Source of the DNA: an uncultured Bacteroidota bacterium
GTDB lineage: Bacteria > Bacteroidota > Bacteroidia > Chitinophagales > Chitinophagaceae
DNA length: 64,000 nt
Assembly (NCBI GenBank): GCA_903831575.1
Contig: CAIKYB010000022.1
Span: forward strand, 1 to 64,000
Direction of reading: 5' to 3'
Shown: positions 54,412-63,375 of the stretch, piece after piece
Position numbering within the stretch: position 1 is the stretch's first letter
Layout of the letters: each line of letters begins with the position of its first letter
The notes under the pieces: model-generated
Databases searched by the model: none
Seen by the model: the letters and a program-made list of their open reading frames with translations, nothing else
Told to the model about the DNA's origin: nothing
Translations under genes and position numbers: made by a program

Positions 54412-55395
54412 TCAATATTTTCTACTAATGAATTCCAATGGTTGCTTATTCAAATCTTCTGTTGATAACCCTTTAAAATAATCATAAGTAATTTTCAATC
54501 CTTCTGCGCGGTCAACCTTTGGTTCCCATCCCAATAGCTCTTTCGCTTTTGTAATATCTGGCTTCCGTTGCTTTGGATCATCCTCTGGCAATGGCTTGTA
54601 CACAATCTTCTGATTGGCTCCGGTTAACTTTAGTATCTCTTCTGCAAAATCCTTCAAGGAAATCTCATCCGGATTTCCAATATTTACCGGCAACGCGTAA
54701 TCGCTCAAAAGCAATCTGTATATTCCTTCTACAAGATCATCTACATAACAAAAACTTCTTGTTTGACTTCCATCTCCAAATACAGTCAGATCTTCTCCTC
54801 TTAAAGCCTGGCCAATAAATGCTGGTAATGCTCTGCCGTCATTTAATCTCATGCGAGGACCATAAGTATTGAAAATGCGAATAATTCTTGTTTCAACATG
54901 ATGAAAATTGTGATAGGCCATTGTAATCGCTTCCTGAAAACGCTTGGCTTCATCATATACACCTCTTGGACCCACTGGATTTACATTCCCCCAATATTCT
55001 TCTGTTTGTGGATGTACCAAAGGATCACCATAAACTTCACTTGTACTTGCAACCAGAATGCGGGCATTTTTTGCCAAGGCTAAACCCAAACAATTGTGCG
55101 TTCCCAAGGAACCCACTTTCAATGTTTGAATAGGTATTTTAAGATAATCAATCGGGCTCGCCGGTGATGCAAAATGAAGAATATAATCCAACTCCCCGGG
55201 AACATGAATAAATTCTGACACATCATGATTGTAAAACACAAACTCTTTCAATTTAAAAAGATGCTCAATGTTTTTTAAATCTCCCGTAATAAGATTGTCC
55301 ATGCCTAGTACTTCGAAACCCTCTCGTATAAATCTGTCGCACAAATGTGATCCCAGAAATCCAGCAGCACCCGTAATTAAAATTCTTTTTTTTCT
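54412..55395 (-). CDS. UDP-glucuronate decarboxylase (UDP-xylose synthase)
   Basis: SDR enzyme converting UDP-glucuronate to UDP-xylose. 327 residues from GTG 55395: [20 protein letters not shown], the catalytic [13 protein letters not shown], and [14 protein letters not shown] (YxxxK) typical of UXS; the EALTMAYH-like and [17 protein letters not shown] segments also match. The frame can open at TTG 55428, overlapping ugd by 14 bp; the GTG 20 bp past the ugd stop fits the family start better. It follows ugd directly, which supplies its substrate. Confidence 0.92.
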   Translation of the reverse strand, partial: RKKRILITGAAGFLGSHLCDRFIREGFEVLGMDNLITGDLKNIEHLFKLKEFVFYNHDVSEFIHVPGELDYILHFASPASPIDYLKIPIQTLKVGSLGTHNCLGLALAKNARILVASTSEVYGDPLVHPQTEEYWGNVNPVGPRGVYDEAKRFQEAITMAYHNFHHVETRIIRIFNTYGPRMRLNDGRALPAFIGQALRGEDLTVFGDGSQTRSFCYVDDLVEGIYRLLLSDYALPVNIGNPDEISLKDFAEEILKLTGANQKIVYKPLPEDDPKQRKPDITKAKELLGWEPKVDRAEGLKITYDYFKGLSTEDLNKQPLEFISRKY

Positions 55396-55414
55396 CACTT
55401 GAAAATATTTTAAT

Positions 55415-56749
55415 TTATGGTTGAGCAATTTTTTTTCTGCCTACGCTTTCATAATGATAGCCTAGATCATTCATTTGTTGAAGATCAAATAAATTTCTGC
55501 CATCAAAAATGGCTTTATTTTTAAGTAAGCCAGAAACTTTTTCAAAATCAGGTGCTCTAAATTCATTCCATTCTGTTGCAATGATTAAAGCATCAGCATT
55601 TTTCAAACTGTCATATTGATTTTCAGCAAATTGAATACTATCTCCCAGTACCTGTTTGGAATTCTGCATGGCTTCCGGATCAAATGCTGAAACAGTAGCA
55701 CCGCTTTTCAACAATGACTCAATCATATAAAAAGCCGGAGCTTCTCTGATATCATCTGTATTGGGTTTGAAAGCAAGGCCCCATATTGCAAGATGCTTCC
55801 CTTTCAAATCGCCATTAAAATAACTTTCAATTTTCGGAATCAGATGTAGTTTCTGCAATTCGTTTACTTCCATCACTGCATCTAAAATTTTAAAATCATA
55901 CTTCACTTCGTCTGAAGATTTTACTAAAGCTTGTACATCTTTAGGAAAACAACTTCCACCATATCCAATACCTGGAAATAAAAATCTTCTTCCAATTCTC
56001 TCATCACTTCCAATTCCTCTGCGAACCATATCTACATCTGCACCCAGTCTTTCGCAAAGCTGTGCAATTTCATTCATGAAGGTTATTTTCACAGCAAGAA
56101 AAGAATTAGCAGCATATTTGGTTAGCTCTGCAGATTTCTCATCCATAAAAATCAATGGATTACCCTGGCGTACAAACGGCGCATACAAATCATTCATGAT
56201 CTTCATTGCCTTTTCTGATGTTGTTCCAATAACCACTCTATCTGGCTTCATAAAATCATCTACAGCTACCCCTTCCCGTAAAAACTCAGGATTACTCACC
56301 ACATCAAATGATTGCTCGATATTGGTTGCGGCAGACGACAATATAGCAGCATTGACTTTTTCAGCCGTGCCTACAGGAACTGTACTTTTATCAACAATAA
56401 CTTTATAATCGGAAGGCTTTAATAATTTGCCTAACTGTTTTGCAACACCTAAAATATAAGATAGATCTGCACTTCCATCTTCTCCTGGCGGAGTAGGTAA
56501 AGCAAGAAAGATAATTACCGCATTTTCAATGGCTTGTTCCAATGAAGTTGTAAAATGCAATCTTCCTTCTTTTTGATTGCGAAGAAATAATTTCTCCAAT
56601 CCGGGTTCAAATATGGTAATTTGTCCGCTTGATAATTTGTCTACTTTATTCTTGTCGATGTCCACACAAATAACATTATTTCCCGTTTCAGCGAAACAAG
56701 TTCCTGTTACTAATCCAACATACCCTGTTCCGATAACTGCAATCTTCAT
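55415..56749 (-). CDS. ugd: UDP-glucose 6-dehydrogenase
   Basis: Oxidises UDP-glucose to UDP-glucuronate with 2 NAD+. The 444 residues have the Rossmann start [34 protein letters not shown], the catalytic Cys in [14 protein letters not shown] near residue 270, and [17 protein letters not shown]. All catalytic residues are present. With the decarboxylase immediately downstream this makes UDP-xylose. Confidence 0.96.
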   Translation of the reverse strand: MKIAVIGTGYVGLVTGTCFAETGNNVICVDIDKNKVDKLSSGQITIFEPGLEKLFLRNQKEGRLHFTTSLEQAIENAVIIFLALPTPPGEDGSADLSYILGVAKQLGKLLKPSDYKVIVDKSTVPVGTAEKVNAAILSSAATNIEQSFDVVSNPEFLREGVAVDDFMKPDRVVIGTTSEKAMKIMNDLYAPFVRQGNPLIFMDEKSAELTKYAANSFLAVKITFMNEIAQLCERLGADVDMVRRGIGSDERIGRRFLFPGIGYGGSCFPKDVQALVKSSDEVKYDFKILDAVMEVNELQKLHLIPKIESYFNGDLKGKHLAIWGLAFKPNTDDIREAPAFYMIESLLKSGATVSAFDPEAMQNSKQVLGDSIQFAENQYDSLKNADALIIATEWNEFRAPDFEKVSGLLKNKAIFDGRNLFDLQQMNDLGYHYESVGRKKIAQP

Positions 56750-56774
56750 CAGTTTGTGTTTTTATTTGAATAAT

Positions 56775-57902
56775 CTATTCCAAGAAAGATAATACTTTAT
56801 TGCAAATGAATTGTTGTTGTTCCTCATCCAATTCTGTGTGTATTGGCAAAGAGATTACTCTTTCTGTAAGCCAGTCAGTTGTTGGAAGATTAAAATCACT
56901 TCCTCCAAATGCATCAAACATTTTTTGGCGATGAGCGGGCACAGGATAATAAATCATATTAGGAACGCCTTGTTCAGTTAAAAACTGGCTCAACTCATCT
57001 CTGTTTGCATCATTAATAATTAAAGTATATTGATGAAAAACATGTTTATTATTGTTATCTCTGAATGGCACTTCTATTTTAGCATGCCCGCTGAATGCCT
57101 TATCATAAAAATCAGCGGCTTTTCGACGGGCAACAATATACTCATCCAAATGAGTCAGCTTAATATCAAGTATCGCAGCTTGTAAAGCGTCGAGCCTGGA
57201 ATTACATCCAACAACATCATGATAATATCTCTTGCTTTGTCCATGAGAAGCAATCATGCGAAGTTGATCAGCCAAAGCATCATCATCAGTAAAAATAGCG
57301 CCGCCATCTCCAAACGCACCGAGATTTTTGGAAGGATAAAATGATGTGCAACCAATATGCCCGATGCTACCAGTTTTCTTGATTGTGCCATTAGAAAAAG
57401 TATAGTCATTCCCTATTGCCTGAGCATTATCTTCAATTACAAAAAGTTGGTGCCGATTAGCAATATCCATAATCGCCTCCATATTAGCTGCTTGACCATA
57501 CAAATGAACAGGAATAATAGCTTTGGTTTTAGGAGTAATCGCTTGTTCAACTGCCTTTGGATCCAAACAGAAAGTTTGTTTATCTACCTCAACAAAAATT
57601 GGTTTTATTCCCAATAAGGCAGCCACTTCAACAGTAGCGATATAGGTAAATGATGGTGTAATAACCTCATCACCAGCTTTCAAGCCAAGTGCCATCATAG
57701 CAATCTGAAGGGCATCTGTACCATTGGCACATGGAATCACATGCTTGCTGCCATTATATTCAGCAAGATGTATTGCAAAATCATTCAGCACTTTTCCGCC
57801 GATAAACTGCGAGCTTTCCATTACGGAAATAACGGCAGCATCTACTTCTTGTTTTATCTTGAGATACTGTGTCTTCGTATCTACCATTTGCAAAGGTCTC
57901 AT
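56775..57902 (-). CDS. DegT/DnrJ/EryC1/StrS aminotransferase
   Basis: PLP-dependent sugar aminotransferase, 375 residues from ATG 57902. It contains HVIPCANGTDALQIAMMALG, GDEVITPSFTY, the PLP Lys in SFYPSKNLGAFGDGGA, and LPIHTELDEEQQQFI near the C-terminus. It would add an amino group to a nucleotide-bound keto sugar; the sugar cannot be named. The ATG at 57902 is chosen since the longer frame would start at 57947 on top of the predicted promoter. First gene of the operon. Confidence 0.92.
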   Translation of the reverse strand: MRPLQMVDTKTQYLKIKQEVDAAVISVMESSQFIGGKVLNDFAIHLAEYNGSKHVIPCANGTDALQIAMMALGLKAGDEVITPSFTYIATVEVAALLGIKPIFVEVDKQTFCLDPKAVEQAITPKTKAIIPVHLYGQAANMEAIMDIANRHQLFVIEDNAQAIGNDYTFSNGTIKKTGSIGHIGCTSFYPSKNLGAFGDGGAIFTDDDALADQLRMIASHGQSKRYYHDVVGCNSRLDALQAAILDIKLTHLDEYIVARRKAADFYDKAFSGHAKIEVPFRDNNNKHVFHQYTLIINDANRDELSQFLTEQGVPNMIYYPVPAHRQKMFDAFGGSDFNLPTTDWLTERVISLPIHTELDEEQQQFICNKVLSFLE

Positions 57903-57944
57903 ATTTGTTTGTGGGTTTGATCCTGCCGAATCCTGACAGGCATG

Positions 57945-57952
57945 CAAAGATA
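57945..57952 (-). promoter_or_regulatory. Predicted -7 element of the sugar-nucleotide operon
   Basis: The minus strand reads TATCTTTG, a TAnnTTTG match about 43 bp before the aminotransferase ATG. Genes down to rfbD are packed with gaps of 4-30 bp and no other promoter match was noted. Confidence 0.5.
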
Positions 57953-58009
57953 AGATTTGAGGGTTAATTTTATTACAAATAAACCCAATTGATTAACGAA
58001 TAAACGCTG

Positions 58010-58017
58010 TATTTTTG
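58010..58017 (+). promoter_or_regulatory. Predicted -7 element of waaA
   Basis: TATTTTTG, a TAnnTTTG match 17 bp before the TTG start of waaA, divergent from the sugar-nucleotide operon element. Confidence 0.5.
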
Positions 58018-58033
58018 AGGCAAATTAAAAAAA

Positions 58034-59275
58034 TTGAGCAGCTTAATATATAATTTTTTCATTCTTGTTTATGGGAAAGCGATATACATAGTCTCTTTTT
58101 TTAATAAAAAGGCGAAGAAATGGGTACAAGGCAGAAATGATTTCCCAGATTTTAAATTTGATCACCAGAGCATTTGGATGCATTGCTCAAGTTTAGGAGA
58201 ATTTGAACAAGGAAGACCTGTTATAGAAGCGCTGAAAAAAGAGTATCCGAATTATCCAATAGTAATAAGTTTCTTCTCCCCAAGTGGATTTGAAGTAAGA
58301 AAAAATTATCCTGGAGCGGAGAAAATAATTTACCTCCCATTAGACACAACTCAACATGCAAAAAAATTAATTGATATCATTAATCCTGCCCTTGTAGTTT
58401 GGGTAAAATATGAATATTGGTTTAATTATTTGTTTGAATTAAAAAAGAGAGAAATCCCTGTGTTATTAATTTCTGGAATCTTCAGACCCGCACAGCCATT
58501 TTTTAAATGGTATGGTAATGTATGGAAAAAAATGCTCTCCTCGTTTCATCATTTATTTCTTCAAAATGAAAATTCTGTTGCGCTTTTAGCTGGAATTAAT
58601 TTGAATAAAAATATTAGCGTCTCTGGCGATACGCGTTTTGATCGAGTGATAGATTTAGCAGAAAAAAAAGAAGAAGTTCCGGGCATTGCTACATTTATCA
58701 ATAACCAGAAGACGCTGATTGCAGGCAGCACATGGGAAGATGATGAAGCTGAATTGGTACATTATACCAGAACAAGAAATAAGTATAAATTTATTATAGC
58801 GCCGCATGAAATAAGCGAATCTAATTTGAAAGATTTGAAAACCACTTTCAAAAACTCTATTTTTTATTCTGATTTAATAAAGCAGCATAAAGATGCTGTC
58901 GATTGCAATGTACTGATTATAGATTCCATTGGATTGCTTTCAAAATTATACCGTTATGCTACTGTAACCTATGTTGGCGGAGGGTTTAACAGCAGTGGTA
59001 TTCACAACACATTAGAAGCTGCAGTTTATGGAAAGCCAGTTATTTTTGGACCGGAATATGAAAAATTTGCTGAGGCGAAAGCATTAATCAAAAATGGAGC
59101 GGCGTTTTCAATTGACAATGCACTTGCACTTGAAAATAAACTGGATGACTTATTTAACGATAAAATTCTTTTAGAGCAGGCAAGTGATTTTGCAAAGAAA
59201 TACGTGTATTCAAATAGAGGTGCCACACAAAAGATTATGAATCACATCATAGCAAAGCGCCTTTTGATCAATTGA
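58034..59275 (+). CDS. waaA: 3-deoxy-D-manno-octulosonic acid (Kdo) transferase
   Basis: Adds Kdo to lipid A at the inner membrane. The 413 residues have an N-terminal hydrophobic segment, the signature IWMHCSSLGEFEQGRPVIEALK (about residues 47-68), WVKYEYWFNYLFEL, and the nucleotide-binding C-terminal domain with GGGFNSSGIHNTLEAAVYGKPVIFGPEYEKFAEA. The start is TTG. Its 3' end overlaps the convergent acidic-protein gene by 34 bp. Confidence 0.94.
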   Translation: MSSLIYNFFILVYGKAIYIVSFFNKKAKKWVQGRNDFPDFKFDHQSIWMHCSSLGEFEQGRPVIEALKKEYPNYPIVISFFSPSGFEVRKNYPGAEKIIYLPLDTTQHAKKLIDIINPALVVWVKYEYWFNYLFELKKREIPVLLISGIFRPAQPFFKWYGNVWKKMLSSFHHLFLQNENSVALLAGINLNKNISVSGDTRFDRVIDLAEKKEEVPGIATFINNQKTLIAGSTWEDDEAELVHYTRTRNKYKFIIAPHEISESNLKDLKTTFKNSIFYSDLIKQHKDAVDCNVLIIDSIGLLSKLYRYATVTYVGGGFNSSGIHNTLEAAVYGKPVIFGPEYEKFAEAKALIKNGAAFSIDNALALENKLDDLFNDKILLEQASDFAKKYVYSNRGATQKIMNHIIAKRLLIN

Positions 59276-60120
59276 TTGAATTGTTTCACCGCTTGCTTTT
59301 TTTCATCCCATCCTAATTTTAATTTCAGTTCTCTTCTTATCCAATATTCAGCCTCGGCATAAATACTAAAAGCATTAATGGTTTTTATGCTTCTATCGTA
59401 CATCACTTCATCCCCCTGAAATAATTCATTGATGAACAAATAACGGTCATTAATAGAAATTGCTTTTTTTAAATCCTTGATAACTTCCTGATTCAATTCT
59501 TCGCTTACTTCTTTATTTTCTATTTTCAATCGGTCATTAATAGATTCAAAACTATTAGGTTGTTGATTTTGATTAAGGTCAGTATTTGTTGTTAAGGAAT
59601 CTATTCTTTGATGAGTCAACGTAGGAATATCTTCAATCGGATCAAAAAGCAACATTGGTTTATTGTTCGATCCTGCCGCATTTTTAGCTTCGGCGCTTTT
59701 TTTAATTTGTTCCAATTCTTCTTCCACTGCAGACTCATCCAATTCCAAAGTGATCAATACCTTTTGTTCTATTTCTTGTTCTTTAATATTGTCTTCGATC
59801 TGTTCTTCATCTGCTAATATCTGTGGAATCTCTTCATTCTGATTCTCTTGTGGCTCGTTGTTTTCTGCAGGGATACTTTCAAACTCAATAATTGACGGTT
59901 TTTCTGGCAAAATTAACGCTGCTGGATTTTTTTCCATTTCAACCATTATTGTAGGCATGTCAATGGCCACCGAATGTTTAACATCCATAGATGGGGCATT
60001 TGCTTTTAAGTGAAGCAATTCAGCATTCAGCATTTGAACGGTTAACAAAAGTTCATCTATACTTAACCCTTTTGCTATTTGTTCCTTAAGTCTATCACAG
60101 AGCGTTTCCACGCGTTCCAT
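59242..60120 (-). CDS. Conserved Bacteroidota protein with acidic linker
   Basis: A 292-residue protein (from ATG 60120) I do not recognise by name. It has a helical N-terminus (ERVETLCDRLKEQIAKG, then VQMLNAELLHLKAN), a Glu/Gln/Asn-rich middle (about 60-200) that looks disordered, and a conserved C-terminus (about 225-292) with INDRYLFINELFQGDEVMYDRSI followed by WIRRELKLKLGW. This C-terminal block recurs in Bacteroidota proteins near tdk. The frame opens at 60201, but the family-like start is at 60120. It overlaps waaA tail to tail. Confidence 0.72.
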   Translation of the reverse strand: MERVETLCDRLKEQIAKGLSIDELLLTVQMLNAELLHLKANAPSMDVKHSVAIDMPTIMVEMEKNPAALILPEKPSIIEFESIPAENNEPQENQNEEIPQILADEEQIEDNIKEQEIEQKVLITLELDESAVEEELEQIKKSAEAKNAAGSNNKPMLLFDPIEDIPTLTHQRIDSLTTNTDLNQNQQPNSFESINDRLKIENKEVSEELNQEVIKDLKKAISINDRYLFINELFQGDEVMYDRSIKTINAFSIYAEAEYWIRRELKLKLGWDEKKQAVKQFNQLIKRRFAMM

Positions 60121-60246
60121 ATCAGATAATTTGAGGATAACTAAATAATGATTATGAAAAATTTTGTTTTGCTCATTGAACAGAAACAATAATCTTTGCA
60201 TGAACTAGGGTTAAAGTTACAAACACAATTTTAAATAAATCATTTA

Positions 60247-60816
60247 ATGTTTATTGAACCAAATTACAAAGGCGAAAAAAAAGGATGGATTGAGGTAATC
60301 TGCGGCAGTATGTTTAGTGGAAAAACCGAAGAATTAATCAGAAGATTGAAAAGAGTCAAAATTGCCAACCTAAAAGTAGAGATTTTCAAACCAATCATAG
60401 ACACACGTTATCATGAGACTAAAATTGTAAGTCACGACACAAACGCTATCCATTCCACCCCGGTAGCGAGCTCCCAAAAAATACTTGAACTTGCTGTAGA
60501 TGTAGATGTAGTAGGGATTGATGAAGCACAATTTTTTGACAGCGATATCACTCTTGTATGCGAAGCGCTAGCCCTAAAAGGCATCAGGGTTATTGTAGCG
60601 GGATTGGATATGGATTATCAAGGCAACCCATTTGGGCAGATGCCTAACCTATTATCAATAGCAGATTATATCAGCAAGTTGCATGCGATCTGTATGAAAT
60701 GCGGAAATATTGCAAATATCAGTTATCGAAAAACTGCAGATGGCGGACAAGTGCTTCTTGGTGAAAAAGATATCTACGAGCCAAGATGTAGAAATTGTGC
60801 GCAGTTAAAAGATTAG
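60247..60816 (+). CDS. tdk: Thymidine kinase
   Basis: Phosphorylates thymidine for salvage. The 189 residues have the P-loop [15 protein letters not shown] (about 22-36), the catalytic Glu/DEAQFF motif ([10 protein letters not shown]), the lasso loop near 140-160, and paired CxxC zinc ligands (CMKCG and CRNC). It belongs to the type II tdk group. Length is typical. Followed by rimM at a 32-bp gap. Confidence 0.95.
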   Translation: MFIEPNYKGEKKGWIEVICGSMFSGKTEELIRRLKRVKIANLKVEIFKPIIDTRYHETKIVSHDTNAIHSTPVASSQKILELAVDVDVVGIDEAQFFDSDITLVCEALALKGIRVIVAGLDMDYQGNPFGQMPNLLSIADYISKLHAICMKCGNIANISYRKTADGGQVLLGEKDIYEPRCRNCAQLKD

Positions 60817-60848
60817 TTTAAATTCCTTACCTCGCTTTCAACTTCATT

Positions 60849-61364
60849 ATGTCTCAATATTTTAAAATAGGGAAATTTGCTGCCAGCTTCGGACTATCCG
60901 GAGAATTGGTATTACAGCATAGCCTTGGAAAAAAAACGACCTTAAAGGGATTAGAGGCCGTTTTTATAGAAGCGCAGAAAGATAATTTCATGCCCTATTT
61001 TATAGAGAGCACTTCCATAAAAAGCGATACCGAAACTTATGTAAAGTTGGAGGGTATTAACACCAAAGAAGCCGCAAGAATATTGACTCCTAAAGAAGTT
61101 TGGCTGGAAGAAGCCGATTTCAACAAACACACCCAAAAATCAGCACCAATAGCTTTTCTAGGTTTTTCCATCATTGATGAGGATAAAGATTTAGGAGAAA
61201 TAATTGAAGTTATCGAACAGCCTCATCAAATTTTATGTACCATAATGTATAACGGCAAAGAGGCGCTCATTCCCATCCATGAAGCAAGCTTAATTAAAAT
61301 CGACAAGAAAAATAAAAAGATTTTTGTGGAATTGCCGGATGGGTTGCTGGAGATTTATGATTAA
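60849..61364 (+). CDS. rimM: 16S rRNA processing protein RimM
   Basis: Ribosome-assembly factor binding uS19 and the 30S head. The 171 residues start with the RimM beta-barrel (FKIGKFAASFGLSGELVLQH), pass through LEGINTKEAARILTPKEVWL, and end in the PRC-barrel with EVIEQPHQILCTIMYNGKEALIPIH. rpsP and trmD, its usual neighbours in other phyla, are not adjacent. It converges with the RluA-family gene. Confidence 0.93.
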   Translation: MSQYFKIGKFAASFGLSGELVLQHSLGKKTTLKGLEAVFIEAQKDNFMPYFIESTSIKSDTETYVKLEGINTKEAARILTPKEVWLEEADFNKHTQKSAPIAFLGFSIIDEDKDLGEIIEVIEQPHQILCTIMYNGKEALIPIHEASLIKIDKKNKKIFVELPDGLLEIYD

Positions 61365-61467
61365 GGGATTGGTTAGTTGATTGGTTGAGTAGAGATTTGT
61401 TGATTATGAATAATTACCCCTTACATATTAAACCAACAAACTAGTAAACCAATTCACCAATCAACGA
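61365..61467. repeat. Low-complexity AC/GT-rich spacer between rimM and the RluA gene
   Basis: The plus strand carries GGTT/GATT-type words on the left (GATTGGTTAGTTGATTGGTTGAG) and their approximate complements on the right (AACCAATTCACCAATCAAC), so the region can form an imperfect long-range hairpin. Similar words occur near other gene ends (about 525-545, 5690-5740, 49405-49452). No U-tract is seen. Confidence 0.55.
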
Positions 61468-61468
61468 C

Positions 61469-62224
61469 TTACCCAATCTTCTTCAACTGCTGCATTAACG
61501 CCCGGAATTCTTTGGGCATCTCAGCGACTAACTCATGGTGTTTGCCATCCTGATCATCAAAAATTAATTTGTAAGAATGCAAAGCCAAACGGTTTATCAT
61601 GGGTCTTTCCTCCTCATCATGTTTACTTAATTTGAATTTCTTTTTTATTTTCGACAGCAAGACAGGCTTACCATCTCCATACAAAGGATCACACGCTAAG
61701 GGATAGCCGATATTTTTGGAATGCACACGGATCTGGTGTGTTCTTCCTGTATGCAATTGAAAAGAAACCAAGGAATAATGCTTGTTGGAATCCAGTACTT
61801 CATAAGCTGTTGAAGAAGGTTTTCCATTGCGATGCACAGTCATTAGCCCTTTATGAATAGCATGTTCTGCAATAGGTGCTTCTATCAAACCAGATGGTTC
61901 TGTTGGCATTCCAATAACAATTCCTAAATAATATTTATCAATTTTTCTTTCTTCAAAAAGTAAAGAAAGGTATTTATGCATGACGTCATTCTTAGCGAAT
62001 AAAATCATGCCGCTTGTATCTTTATCTAAACGATGTACCGTAAAAATCTGGCCATACTTTTCAATCAATACATCCTTCAAAGATTTTTCAGATTGCTCAC
62101 GATCAGGAATACTGAGCATCCCTGCAGGTTTGTTTATTGCAATAAACGAATCGTTTTCAAAAACTATTTCCAGTTGAATTTTCGCCACTGTAAAAAATGA
62201 TTTAGGATTTCTTTTTAGATGCAT
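61469..62224 (-). CDS. RluA-family pseudouridine synthase
   Basis: Converts uridine to pseudouridine in rRNA or tRNA. The 251 residues (from ATG 62224) show the catalytic HRLDKDTSGMILFAKN with Asp, YEVLD, SLVSFQLHTGRTHQIRVH, and YPLACDPLYG. No S4 domain. The start is uncertain: a GTG at 62188, past the upstream stop, would give a product of about 239 residues and matches the family N-terminus better, whereas ATG 62224 overlaps the RluB-type gene by 23 bp. Target position is not known. Confidence 0.93.
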   Translation of the reverse strand: MHLKRNPKSFFTVAKIQLEIVFENDSFIAINKPAGMLSIPDREQSEKSLKDVLIEKYGQIFTVHRLDKDTSGMILFAKNDVMHKYLSLLFEERKIDKYYLGIVIGMPTEPSGLIEAPIAEHAIHKGLMTVHRNGKPSSTAYEVLDSNKHYSLVSFQLHTGRTHQIRVHSKNIGYPLACDPLYGDGKPVLLSKIKKKFKLSKHDEEERPMINRLALHSYKLIFDDQDGKHHELVAEMPKEFRALMQQLKKIG

Positions 62225-63191
62225 TCATGTATTTAAGCAAACGGATTTCTTTTTCGCTTAAATAACGCCATTTGCCACGCTCCACATTTTTCTTTGTCAA
62301 TCCCGCATACATCACTCTGTCAAGCGCTTTTACATCATATCCGAGATGCTCGAATATGCGTCGGACAATACGATTACGTCCGCTATGTATTTCAATACCA
62401 ATGATTGATTTATCTTTTGAATCTGCATAAGCCAAACTATCTACATTCACTTGACCATCTTCCAAAGTCAACCCATTCAATATCTTTTCAAAGTCGGCTT
62501 TGTTAAGTATTTTATCAAGTTTAACTTCGTATATTTTTTTTATTTCAAAACTAGGATGAGATAGTTTCTGGGTAAGATCTCCATCATTCGTAAATAATAG
62601 TACGCCGGAAGTATTTCTGTCTAATCTGCCAATTGGATAAACTCTTTCATCTGTAGCTTTTTGTATCAATTGCAACACCGTTTTCCTTCCCTGAGGATCC
62701 TCTGTTGTTGTAATATAATCTTTGGGTTTATTCAAAAGAATATATTGTAAATTCTTGGTAACAAATAGTTTTTTATTATTGAAAAGAATTTCATCAGTCG
62801 GCTGTACCTTATAACCAGGCTCTTTTGCAACCTCGCCATTAATTTTCACTTTGCCTTCTATGATAAGCGCTACTGCATCTCTTCTCGAACAGACACCACA
62901 GTGAGCTAAATATTTATTAAGTGGCATTACACTATTTACACCCTGATTAGCAATAACCGGCTTTGGAATAGATGACTTCTGCGTTGACTTGGGAACATGA
63001 GCAGGTTTCGCTTGTGATGGATTTGCTGCTGCATTTTTTTTAGCCATTCTGGCCTGATATTTTTCTTCCTTAACTTTATCAAAATAGTCTGTACGTTCTT
63101 TTCTGATTTTCTTTTTTTCTTGACGAAATTCTTCTTTTACGGCGCTGTTCTTTTTTTTGACAACGAATTTCTGAAACGGAGCTTGACTCAT
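62202..63191 (-). CDS. RluB/RsuA-type pseudouridine synthase with S4 domain
   Basis: rRNA pseudouridine synthase of the RsuA/RluB/RluE/RluF family, 329 residues. A basic, low-complexity N-terminal extension (about 1-85, rich in Lys, Arg and Ala) precedes the S4 RNA-binding domain (PLNKYLAHCGVCSRRDAVALI, about 92-110), and the catalytic motif GRLDRNTSGVLLFTNDG with Asp is near residue 190. IHSGRNRIVRRIFEHLGYDV is the RNRIVR signature. The basic extension is typical of Bacteroidota members. Overlaps the RluA-family gene. Confidence 0.94.
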   Translation of the reverse strand: MSQAPFQKFVVKKKNSAVKEEFRQEKKKIRKERTDYFDKVKEEKYQARMAKKNAAANPSQAKPAHVPKSTQKSSIPKPVIANQGVNSVMPLNKYLAHCGVCSRRDAVALIIEGKVKINGEVAKEPGYKVQPTDEILFNNKKLFVTKNLQYILLNKPKDYITTTEDPQGRKTVLQLIQKATDERVYPIGRLDRNTSGVLLFTNDGDLTQKLSHPSFEIKKIYEVKLDKILNKADFEKILNGLTLEDGQVNVDSLAYADSKDKSIIGIEIHSGRNRIVRRIFEHLGYDVKALDRVMYAGLTKKNVERGKWRYLSEKEIRLLKYMNASKKKS

Positions 63192-63326
63192 ATTAGTGGA
63201 GATTTATGCTGTTTTGCAACAGTAATGATTGGCGAAGATACAGTTTTTCATGATGATAGAGAAGAATATGCTTATGCCAAGTGTACTTATACCGAAAAAT
63301 TTTGGAGATTTTCCAATTTTTACATA

Positions 63327-63355
63327 AAAAAAGCGCATCGATTTGATACGCTTTT
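63327..63355 (-). terminator. Intrinsic terminator after the CpxP/Spy-like gene
   Basis: On the minus strand, AAAAGCG and CGCTTTT (7 bp) plus ATC/GAT with one mismatch and a 5-nt loop are flanked by A and T tracts, so it can work in both directions. It lies 20 bp beyond the stop of the minus-strand gene. Confidence 0.7.
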
Positions 63356-63375
63356 AAATAATAAATGACTTGCAA

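Noticed and set aside
50638-57952. Polysaccharide cluster as a horizontally acquired island
   Set aside because: Composition and codon use look like the flanks, no mobility genes or tRNA-integrase boundary are seen.
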